From Actinophytocola oryzae (GTDB taxonomy: Bacteria > Actinomycetota > Actinomycetes > Mycobacteriales > Pseudonocardiaceae): a DNA stretch of 64,000 nucleotides. Below, piece by piece: positions 9,412 through 15,838 of the stretch (its first letter is position 1; each line of letters starts with the position of its first letter). The notes under the pieces are model-generated. The model was not told the DNA's origin. It saw only the letters and a program-made list of their open reading frames with translations, and made no database searches. Both the position numbers and the translations under genes were made by a program. The DNA lies in contig NZ_SOCP01000025.1 of NCBI RefSeq assembly GCF_004364325.1, positions 107,505-171,504 of the forward strand. Direction: 5' to 3'.

Positions 9412-9926
9412 GGCTCGGTCACCCCCCGCTCCTCAAGGGCGTCACGCAGCGCGCGCAACGCGTAGAACGATCTCGACTTGACGGTCCCCGGCGGCACACC
9501 GAGCTTCTTCGCCGTCTCGGTGATGGTTCGCCGGTGGAAGAACAGCTCGCCGATCACCGCGCGGTGGTCGGCCGACAGCGCCCGCATCGCCTCGGCCACC
9601 TGCCAGCCCTGGAGCACCCGGTCGAAGTCGTCGATCGGGCGCGCCCAGTCCCGTTCCAGGATCGGCACCTCGTCCACCCGCGCGCTCTGCTTCCGGTAGC
9701 CGGAGACCACGAGGTTGCGGGCCACTGTGTACAACCACGGCCCCGCGTGCTCGGGGTCAAGGGAGTCGGCGTTGCGCCACGCCCTGAGCAGCGTCTCCTG
9801 CACGACGTCCTCGGCGTACTGATGGTCGCCACCGACCGCGCGCAGCACGTAGCCGTAGAGCGGTCGGCGGTACCGGTTGTAGAGCTCACGGATGAGCTCG
9901 TCTTCCTGTTCCGGGGTGTTCCCCAC
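9408..9926 (-). CDS. ECF-type RNA polymerase sigma factor
   Basis: A 172-residue sigma-70 family protein with region 2 (YNRYRRPLYGY... and the promoter-melting helix EDVVQETLLRAWRN) and region 4 (helix-turn-helix with GVPPGTVKSR). This is the two-domain layout and length of extracytoplasmic-function sigma factors. It is followed by its cognate zinc-finger anti-sigma with a 4-bp overlap. It sits between smc and acyP, which are adjacent in mycobacteria, so the pair looks like an insertion into a conserved block. The subgroup cannot be named confidently. Confidence 0.92.
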   Translation of the reverse strand: MGNTPEQEDELIRELYNRYRRPLYGYVLRAVGGDHQYAEDVVQETLLRAWRNADSLDPEHAGPWLYTVARNLVVSGYRKQSARVDEVPILERDWARPIDDFDRVLQGWQVAEAMRALSADHRAVIGELFFHRRTITETAKKLGVPPGTVKSRSFYALRALRDALEERGVTEP

Positions 9927-9985
9927 GCATCAGTCATACGCGATCAGGCCCAGGAAGGTTCACCGCGTCGCGCGGTCGCTGCGAT

Positions 9986-10039
9986 GTTCGCTCCGCAAGC
10001 TCCGCTCAGCAGCGATGTTCGCTCCGCAAGCTCCGCTCA
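9986..10039 (-). repeat. Two exact copies of the dispersed stop-codon repeat
   Basis: Two identical 23-bp copies (9986-10008 and 10017-10039, 31 bp apart) match the repeat at 1771 on the opposite strand. In minus-strand orientation each begins TGAGCGGAGCTTGCGG. The TGA of the second copy (10039-10037) is exactly the stop codon of acyP. The first copy lies in the gap between acyP and the sigma gene. Confidence 0.85.
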
Positions 10040-10315
10040 GCGCTCCACGAACCCCGTCACGTTCCCCTTGGCCTCGGACCAGCGTTCGACGACGAGGTCC
10101 ACCCGGCCGGGGGTGCCGCCACCCCTCAGCAGGTCGAGCAGCTGCTCGCAGGTCGGCCTGGCGCCTTCGGCGACGACCTCGACGCGGCCGTCCCGCAGGT
10201 TGCTCGCGTAGCCCTGCAGGCCCAGCTCAGAGGCCCTGCCGCGGGTCCACCAACGGAAGCCGACGCCCTGGACGTGGCCGTGTACCCATGCGGTGAGTCG
10301 TACGTTCGGTGACAT
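10037..10315 (-). CDS. acyP: Acylphosphatase
   Basis: A 92-residue protein of the acylphosphatase family, which hydrolyses carboxyl-phosphate bonds such as those in acetyl phosphate or 1,3-bisphosphoglycerate. The signature GHVQGVGFR contains the catalytic Arg21. The second motif, GYASNLRDGRVEV, contains the catalytic Asn39. The ATG at 10315 gives the standard length, although the frame is open far upstream. In mycobacteria it lies directly next to smc. Here the sigma/anti-sigma pair intervenes. Its stop codon falls within a dispersed repeat. Confidence 0.95.
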   Translation of the reverse strand: MSPNVRLTAWVHGHVQGVGFRWWTRGRASELGLQGYASNLRDGRVEVVAEGARPTCEQLLDLLRGGGTPGRVDLVVERWSEAKGNVTGFVER

Positions 10316-10405
10316 TTCCGCTCGCGTGAGATAGCAGTCGGTGAGGGTGATAACTTGCCCCGCTGTGACCGGTCGGTCGCGGAGTGATCGTAGGAGGGCG
10401 CCGAG

Positions 10406-10879
10406 ATGCTCGGACCTGATGACCGGATGGACGAAGGGCCGCCCTCCGACGAGGGTAGCGTCATGCGCCGTATGCCGTACCTGGCGCTCGGCGTGGCCGG
10501 TGTCGTCGTGTCCACCGCCTTCGCCACGGTAGCCATGCTGGCAGGCGGGAGCGCCGACGACGCGCAGCCGGAGCGGACCAGCCAGGACTCGGTCCAGGTA
10601 CAGGACGAGGAAACCACCTCCGACGGCAGCGGCACCTCCCTGAGCACCACTCCCACCACGACCACCACCGAGTCGTCGTCCGCCGGGTCGTCCACCACGA
10701 CCACCACCACGACGACGAAGAAGTCGAGCACCAAGCCGACCACCACCACGCAACAGACACAGCCCACGAACCAGCCGCCGCCGAACACCGGCACCACCAC
10801 GACGACGACGAAGACGACCACCACGACGACGACCACGACGACGACCACCACGACGGATGACCCGCCGCCGAGCAGCTAG
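10406..10879 (+). CDS. Membrane-anchored Thr-rich surface protein
   Basis: A 157-residue protein with a short cytoplasmic N-terminus, one hydrophobic segment (about residues 24-46) and an exported region that is mostly threonine with Ser, Pro, Lys and Gln, including a terminal run of over a dozen consecutive Thr. The start at 10406 is fixed by an AGGAGG ribosome binding site eight bases upstream. No catalytic domain is present. Thr/Pro-rich stalks like this are common substrates for protein O-mannosylation in actinobacteria, so a mucin-like cell-wall spacer is plausible but inferred. It lies in a cluster of exported proteins with the CAP and GH25 genes downstream. Confidence 0.75.
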   Translation: MLGPDDRMDEGPPSDEGSVMRRMPYLALGVAGVVVSTAFATVAMLAGGSADDAQPERTSQDSVQVQDEETTSDGSGTSLSTTPTTTTTESSSAGSSTTTTTTTTKKSSTKPTTTTQQTQPTNQPPPNTGTTTTTTKTTTTTTTTTTTTTTDDPPPSS

Positions 10880-10891
10880 CCCCGGTGCCAC

Positions 10892-11078
10892 GAAGGACGC
10901 CTTCGTAACACCCCCCGTGCACCGAAGGACGCCTTCAGTACGCCCACCGCAACGAAGGACGCCTTCAGTACACCCGGCGTGGCGAGGACGCCGTCAGTAC
11001 GCACCGAAGGACGCCTTCGTAACGCCCCATGCACCGAAGGACGCCTTCAGTACGCCCGACGTGACGAAGGACGCCTTC
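10892..11078. repeat. Array of seven palindromic GAAGGACGCCTTC units
   Basis: The 304-bp gap between the Thr-rich gene and the CAP gene is filled by seven copies of the 13-bp palindrome GAAGGACGCCTTC. They start at 10892, 10924, 10954, 10984 (degenerate, 12 bp), 11006, 11036 and 11066. The period is 30 bp apart from one 32-bp and one 22-bp step. Copies 1 and 5 are followed by GTAAC(A/G)CC, the others by AGTAC(G/A)CC or similar. Each unit can form a 5-bp stem with a 3-base loop, and neighbouring units can pair into longer stems. A sister element lies at 57820-57868. Confidence 0.9.
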
Positions 11079-11183
11079 AGTACCCTTCGTCGCAGGTGAG
11101 CACGGTCACGCGGGGTTGTTTCCGTAGATCAATCGTCACCCGGTCGTTATCAAATTCGGTCTTTGGTGGTAACTTCCCGCGCC

Positions 11184-11891
11184 ATGCGTGCGCGAAGACC
11201 TGTTCTGCCGGCACTCACCGCCGTGTTCGCGGGGGCGCTCGTCGCCGGTGCTGCGACGCTGCTCTCCGGGCACACGGACCAGACGAGCGCGGACCAGGGC
11301 CTGCTCGGCCTGGACGGCACCAGCACGCAGCGGCCCGACTCCGCCGGTGGCCGATTACGCCAGCCCGAGACGACGTCCACCCGCGCGTCGTCCTCGGACT
11401 CGGACCCGACCTCCCCCACCAGCACCACGCAGCAGCCGCCCGCCACGACCACCACCACCGAGGCCCCGGCCCCGCCACCCGCCGAGACCGACGACCCCCC
11501 GCCCGCGCCGCCCGCACCGGACCTCTCGGCGCAGGAGCAGGTCGTCAGCCTCACCAACAACGAGCGCGGGCAGGCCGGGTGCGATCCGCTCACCATCGAC
11601 GCCGACATCACCGCCGCCGCGCAGGGGCACGCGTCCGACATGGCCGAGCGTGACTACTTCGAGCACACGACCCCCGACGGGGTCACGTTCGACCAGCGGA
11701 TCCGCAACGCCGGCTACGCGAGCCCCGGAGCGGAGAACATCGCCAAGGGCGCCGACACCGCGGCGCAGGTGGTCGAACTGTGGATGAACTCTCCCGGCCA
11801 CCGGGCGAACATCCTGAACTGCGACCTGAAGACGATCGGCATCGGCCTGGATCGGGACGGGTTTTACTGGGTGCAGGATTTCGGTTTCTGA
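11184..11891 (+). CDS. Secreted CAP/SCP-domain protein
   Basis: A 235-residue exported protein with a signal peptide or anchor (residues 1-30, Arg-rich then hydrophobic), a long Ser/Thr/Pro-rich linker (about residues 35-110), and a C-terminal CAP domain (cysteine-rich secretory/PR-1/SCP family) of about 120 residues. The CAP motifs are clear: GHASDMAERDYFEH, GAENIA, and HRANILN with the conserved His residues. Bacterial members are extracellular and of mostly unknown function. I chose the ATG at 11184. A TTG at 11163 in the same frame would add seven residues. It follows the repeat array and may be transcribed from a promoter within 11100-11180. Confidence 0.85.
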   Translation: MRARRPVLPALTAVFAGALVAGAATLLSGHTDQTSADQGLLGLDGTSTQRPDSAGGRLRQPETTSTRASSSDSDPTSPTSTTQQPPATTTTTEAPAPPPAETDDPPPAPPAPDLSAQEQVVSLTNNERGQAGCDPLTIDADITAAAQGHASDMAERDYFEHTTPDGVTFDQRIRNAGYASPGAENIAKGADTAAQVVELWMNSPGHRANILNCDLKTIGIGLDRDGFYWVQDFGF

Positions 11892-11908
11892 TCCCACGCG
11901 TTGTCCCC

Positions 11909-11927
11909 GTCACAAAAAAACTGTGAC
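11909..11927. promoter_or_regulatory. Perfect GTCACA/TGTGAC palindrome with A-rich loop
   Basis: GTCACA and TGTGAC are separated by AAAAAAC and followed by a further AAAA. The site lies 18 bp after the CAP gene stop and about 95 bp before the GH25 gene. It could be a short hairpin or a dimer operator. It is conspicuous because A-tracts are rare in this GC-rich sequence. Confidence 0.45.
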
Positions 11928-12022
11928 AAAACAGCTATGGCGACGCGCACGGGCGGGTACCCCGGAACACACGTGTACCACGGTAGTTACGTCACGGAAG
12001 CGGCCGGTATGAGGAGACTTAC

Positions 12023-12973
12023 ATGGTGACGTTTGGCCTGGACATCTCCCACCACCAAGACGCTGGACTCGACCTCGCGCAATGTCGCAGGGAGGGTGTC
12101 GAATTCGTATTCATCAAAGCAACCGAGGGCTCGACATTCGTCGACGCGGAGTTCGGGGCGAACCTGGCGGAGGCACGCAACGCCGGGCTGCTGGTCTGCG
12201 CCTACCACTACGTGCGCAGCAACGCCTCGGCAGCGGCGCAGGTGGCGAACGTGCTGCGTGTCGTGCCCCGCGACGTGCCGGTCATCCCGGACGTCGAGGC
12301 CAACTCGGGCAGCCTCGCGCTCACCCGCGACGTCGTCAACCAGCTCCGCGCCGCCGGTTACGTCGTGCCGCTGACCTACCTCCCGCGCTGGTACTGGCAG
12401 CAGATCGGCTCGCCGTCGCTGGCGGGCCTGCCACCCCTGTGGTCGAGCCGCTACCCCGACAACGTCGTCGGCTCGATCGCCGACGAGTGGGCCGACGTGC
12501 CCGCCAGCTACTGGACCGGCTACGGGGGTCTTGACGTCGCCGTCCTGCAGTTCACCAGCTCGGCCCGCATCGCCGGGCACCAACCCCTCGACGCGAACGC
12601 CTACCGCGGCACTCGCGAACAGCTCGCCGCACTGCTCGGTTCCCAGGAGGAGGAAGACCCCATGAAGAGCCTGATTCTGGCCCGCGAGGCGGGCGGCGAC
12701 GCCATCTGGGTCGGTAACGGCATCACCCGACGGCACGTCGCCGACACCAAGGAGCTCGAAGGTCTCCAGTTCTGGATAGGCCAGAAGGGCGGCGACCCTT
12801 CCGTCCACGACTTCGCCGACCTGCGTGTCCTCGGCGTCGACGTGGAGGAGGAGCTGCCCGCGAAGGTCGACCTGGACTACGACCGGCTCGTCACGGACGT
12901 GGTCGACCGGCTCGCCGCCCGGCTGAACACGCTGCGGTTCGCCGCGGAGGCCGAGGCCGTCAAGAGCCAGTGA
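12023..12973 (+). CDS. GH25 family lysozyme (muramidase), no signal peptide
   Basis: A 316-residue protein whose first ~210 residues are a glycoside hydrolase 25 domain, which cleaves the beta-1,4 bond between MurNAc and GlcNAc in peptidoglycan. Family motifs are present: GLDISHHQ with Asp7, FIKATEG, and the catalytic DxE in IPDVEAN (Asp90, Glu92). The C-terminal ~100 residues contain a small beta-rich segment (GDAIWVGNGITRRHV) and a helical tail, reminiscent of actinophage lysins rather than of a wall-binding domain. There is no signal peptide, unlike the exported neighbours, so release would need lysis, a holin or a non-classical route. A GGAGAC site precedes the ATG. Confidence 0.85.
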   Translation: MVTFGLDISHHQDAGLDLAQCRREGVEFVFIKATEGSTFVDAEFGANLAEARNAGLLVCAYHYVRSNASAAAQVANVLRVVPRDVPVIPDVEANSGSLALTRDVVNQLRAAGYVVPLTYLPRWYWQQIGSPSLAGLPPLWSSRYPDNVVGSIADEWADVPASYWTGYGGLDVAVLQFTSSARIAGHQPLDANAYRGTREQLAALLGSQEEEDPMKSLILAREAGGDAIWVGNGITRRHVADTKELEGLQFWIGQKGGDPSVHDFADLRVLGVDVEEELPAKVDLDYDRLVTDVVDRLAARLNTLRFAAEAEAVKSQ

Positions 12974-12983
12974 CCGGCACCGG

Positions 12984-13364
12984 TCACCGAGCTGCCTCCC
13001 GCACCAGGCAGAACGGGTGACCGGCCGGGTCGGCGTAGGTGTGCCACGACGACCGCGAGTCGTCCAGGACGGTGGCGCCTGCCGCCACCGCCTCCCGCCC
13101 AGCGGCGGCGAGGTCCGGCACGCCGAGGTCGAGGTGCGACTGCTGGGGGTGCCGGGGATCGGGCCAGCGCGGCGGCCGGTGGTCGGCGACCCGCTGGAAG
13201 CACAGCACGAGCCCACCCGGCAGGTGGAGGGTCGACCAGCCGCCGCCGAGCGACCACCGCCGGTCCGGCCGGTTCACCTCGCCGCCGAGGAGCACGGCGT
13301 GGAAACGCGCCAGCTCCTCGTCGTCGGCACAGTCGAGGACGACACACCGCAGGCTCGCGGTCAC
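12984..13364 (-). CDS. VOC (glyoxalase/bleomycin-resistance) family protein
   Basis: A 126-residue protein of the vicinal oxygen chelate fold with paired beta-alpha-beta-beta-beta modules. The sequence starts CVVLDCADDEELARFHAVLL and has the typical metal-side segments QQSHLDLGVPDL and HPFCLV. Members include glyoxalase I, extradiol dioxygenases and antibiotic-binding proteins, and the ligand is unknown here. The GTG start at 13364 overlaps the stop of the upstream NmrA gene (GTGA), so the two form a translationally coupled operon. Confidence 0.85.
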   Translation of the reverse strand: MTASLRCVVLDCADDEELARFHAVLLGGEVNRPDRRWSLGGGWSTLHLPGGLVLCFQRVADHRPPRWPDPRHPQQSHLDLGVPDLAAAGREAVAAGATVLDDSRSSWHTYADPAGHPFCLVREAAR

Positions 13365-14173
13365 CCGGGCATCCTGCCGAACGTCTCGGCGTGGTCTGCC
13401 ACCCACTCCGCGAAGGGCCGTGCCGGCGTGCCCGTCACGTCCTCGACCGTCGCCGTGACGGCAGGCCTGCGCGGCATCACGGCGTAGGTGTCCAGCAGAA
13501 CGTCCACGAAGGACTCCGGCAGTCCGTCCGCCACGAGCTGCGTGCGTGCCCGCGCCCTCGGCAGCTCGACCCACCGCAGCGGCCTGCCGAGCACCTCGCC
13601 GATGATCCGCACCTGCTCGACCTGGGTCAGCGCCTCGGGTCCGGTGAGGTCGAACGTCTCGCCGACGCGACCGTCGAGCAGCGACCGCACCGCGACCGCC
13701 GCGATGTCCGCCTCGTGCAGCATCGCCATCGCGAGGTCTCCGTGCGCGCCCCGGACCTCGTCGCCTGCCCGCAGCTGCCGTGCCCACCACAGCGCGTTGA
13801 CGGCGAAGGTGCTCGGCCGGACCATCGTCCACCGTGGACAGCTCGACACGAGGTCCGCCTGCCGCCCCATGCTGAGGTCCGCCACCCCGCCAGACCCGAG
13901 GAAGACGACGTGCCTGCCGCCGACCGCGTCGAGCACGCCGGGCAGCGCGGCGCCCGAACGCAGGGGCCACACGAGGAAGACCGCGTCGACGCCTCGGAGG
14001 TCGAGCGGCTCGCGGAGGTCGCCGCGCACCACCTCCACCCCGTCCGGGAAGTCCACCGCGCCACGGGCCAGCGCCCGCACCGGCACCCCAGCCGCACACA
14101 GCTGCGCCACCACCTGCCGACCGACGTTGCCGGTCGCTCCCGTCACCAGAATCATGCCGCCACGAAACGCCAT
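13361..14173 (-). CDS. NmrA-like NAD(P)-binding oxidoreductase
   Basis: A 270-residue atypical short-chain dehydrogenase. The Rossmann motif MILVTGATGNVG follows the start. The remainder fits the NmrA/HSCARG group (VVRGDLREP, ADIAAVAV, FDLTGPEALT), whose members act as NADPH-binding redox sensors or quinone reductases and often lack the catalytic YxxxK. I see none here. The ATG at 14173 gives six residues before the motif, and an ATG at 14155 is equally possible. It is divergent from the Lrp-type regulator gene (66-bp gap), which may control it. Confidence 0.85.
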   Translation of the reverse strand: MAFRGGMILVTGATGNVGRQVVAQLCAAGVPVRALARGAVDFPDGVEVVRGDLREPLDLRGVDAVFLVWPLRSGAALPGVLDAVGGRHVVFLGSGGVADLSMGRQADLVSSCPRWTMVRPSTFAVNALWWARQLRAGDEVRGAHGDLAMAMLHEADIAAVAVRSLLDGRVGETFDLTGPEALTQVEQVRIIGEVLGRPLRWVELPRARARTQLVADGLPESFVDVLLDTYAVMPRRPAVTATVEDVTGTPARPFAEWVADHAETFGRMPG

Positions 14174-14239
14174 GGCCGCCGCAGCCTCCAGTCAACGGCG
14201 GATCGGCGCCGGAATCCGTCAGCGAGCTACGGTCGAGGC

Positions 14240-15211
14240 ATGGAATCCGTCGACGATGTCGATCGCGGCCTCATCCACGCACTCCACCTCGACGTCCGCG
14301 CCCCCTTCTCGGTCATCGCGGACGTGCTGGGTGTCTCGGAGAACACCGTGGCACGCCGCTACAAACGCCTGCGCCAGGCCGGAGTCCTCCGCGTCGTCGG
14401 CTCGGTCAACGGGTTCCTCCTCGGCCGCATGTCGTGGACCATCCGCGTCCGCTGCACCCCGGACGTCGCCGCGCCCATCGCCTCGGCGCTCGCGCGGCGC
14501 CCCGACACGTTCTGGGTGCACATCCTCTCCGGCGGCACCGAGATCTCCTGCAACCTCCAGGCGGCCGACACCGCGACGAGGGACACCCTGCTGATGGACA
14601 AGCTCCCCCGCAGCACCCGGGTGCTCGACGTGACCGCACACGCCATCCTCGGCGGCGCGGCGACGGAATGGGCGGGCATCCGCCACCTCACCAGGGCACA
14701 GGCCAGAAGGCTCGCCCCGGAACCACCCACGAACGAGCCGTTGCGGCTCGACGCGGAGGACCACGCCGTCCTCGCCGCCCTCGCCAAGGACGGGCGCACC
14801 CCCTACACCGCGCTCGGCCCGTCGGAGTCGGCCGCCCGCAGACGTGTCGCCAGGCTGCGGCGGGCCGGGGTCCTGGTGCTCGACCTCGACGTCCGCCCGG
14901 AGGCGCTCGGGCACCACGCCGAGGCCCGGCTCTGGCTGACCGTCCGGCCCGCCGCGCTGAAGGCCACCGCCGACACCGTCGCGGCGCACCCCGAGACGTC
15001 GTTCGCCGCCGTCACGACCGGCCGCACGAACCTCGTCGCGACGGTCGTCTGCCGCGACGCGGGCGATCTCTACCGCTACCTGACCGAACGCGTCGGCGGT
15101 CTCGACGACGTGCACACCGTCGAGACCGCGCCGCTCATGCGCACGGTCAAGCGGTCAGGTCTCGAACCGGTACCCCATGCCGGCCTCGGTCAGCAGGTGC
15201 CTGGGGTGTGA
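14240..15211 (+). CDS. Lrp/AsnC family transcriptional regulator with two HTH modules
   Basis: A 323-residue protein with two copies of the Lrp/AsnC unit. The first winged helix-turn-helix is at about residues 1-55 (VLGVSENTVARRYKRLRQAG), followed by a RAM-like domain. A second, more degenerate HTH lies at about residues 170-215 (ESAARRRVARLRRAGVL), followed by another RAM domain. Such double-length Lrp proteins are common in actinomycetes and respond to small ligands. It is divergent from the NmrA/VOC operon, its likely target. Its last 57 bp overlap the 3' end of kdpE on the other strand, an unusually long convergent overlap. Confidence 0.88.
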   Translation: MESVDDVDRGLIHALHLDVRAPFSVIADVLGVSENTVARRYKRLRQAGVLRVVGSVNGFLLGRMSWTIRVRCTPDVAAPIASALARRPDTFWVHILSGGTEISCNLQAADTATRDTLLMDKLPRSTRVLDVTAHAILGGAATEWAGIRHLTRAQARRLAPEPPTNEPLRLDAEDHAVLAALAKDGRTPYTALGPSESAARRRVARLRRAGVLVLDLDVRPEALGHHAEARLWLTVRPAALKATADTVAAHPETSFAAVTTGRTNLVATVVCRDAGDLYRYLTERVGGLDDVHTVETAPLMRTVKRSGLEPVPHAGLGQQVPGV

Positions 15212-15838
15212 CGGCCTCGGCTCCAGCTTGCGCCGCAGCTGCGCCAGGTACACGCGGAGGTAGTGGGTCTCCGAGGCGTACCCCGGCCCCCACACCTCGG
15301 CCAGCAGCTGCTTCTGGGCCACCAGCTTTCCCCGGTTGCGCACGAGCAGTTCCAGCACACCCCACTCGGTGGGGGTCAGGTGCACCTCCGCGCCGTCACG
15401 CAGCACCTTCTTCGCGGCGAGGTCCACCGTGAAGGCCGGCGTGACGACCACCGCCTCCTCCCCCGATGCCGACGGCGCCGACGCACGACGGACGGCGGCA
15501 CGCAGCCGCGCGAGCAGCTCGTCCATGCCGAACGGTTTGGTCACGTAGTCGTCGGCGCCCGCGTCCAGTGCGGACACCTTGTCGCCGGAGTCGGTGCGTG
15601 CCGAGAGCACGATGATCGGCGTGCTCGTCCAGCCGCGGAGGCCCTCGATGACCGCAGAGCCGTCCATGTCCGGCAAGCCGAGGTCCAGCACCACGACGTC
15701 GGGTCGGGCACTGGCCGCGACCTGGAGCGCCTGCTGCCCGTTCTCCGCCGTCGACACCTCGTAGCCACGCGCGGTCAGGTTGATCCGCAGCGCACGCACG
15801 ATCTGCGGCTCGTCGTCGACCACCAGCACCCTCGTCAT
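15155..15838 (-). CDS. kdpE: KdpE-type response regulator
   Basis: A 227-residue OmpR-family regulator. The receiver domain (residues 1-120) has the acidic pair DD8-9, phosphoacceptor Asp52 in VVLDLGLPDMDG, and the conserved Lys in YVTKPFG. The C-terminal winged helix (about 130-227) ends with the wing motif GMGYRFET. It overlaps the kinase gene by ATGA. In the Kdp system this protein activates kdpFABC potassium-uptake genes under K+ limitation. No kdpFABC genes are present in this window. Confidence 0.93.
   Translation of the reverse strand: MTRVLVVDDEPQIVRALRINLTARGYEVSTAENGQQALQVAASARPDVVVLDLGLPDMDGSAVIEGLRGWTSTPIIVLSARTDSGDKVSALDAGADDYVTKPFGMDELLARLRAAVRRASAPSASGEEAVVVTPAFTVDLAAKKVLRDGAEVHLTPTEWGVLELLVRNRGKLVAQKQLLAEVWGPGYASETHYLRVYLAQLRRKLEPRPSHPRHLLTEAGMGYRFET

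Noticed and set aside
10892..11078. CRISPR array
   Set aside because: The repeat unit is a short palindrome with 30-bp period and near-identical linkers, not 20-40-bp repeats with unique spacers, and no cas genes are present.
10857..11099. An 80-residue frame across the palindromic array with repeated KDAF(V/S)TP peptides
   Set aside because: The 30-bp period keeps one frame open by chance, and the palindromes force the repeated residues. There is no start with a ribosome binding site. The sister element at 57.8 kb gives a similar peptide only because the DNA repeat is shared.
12023..12973. Prophage remnant
   Set aside because: Only the GH25 gene has phage-like character. No integrase, capsid, tail or holin gene is adjacent.
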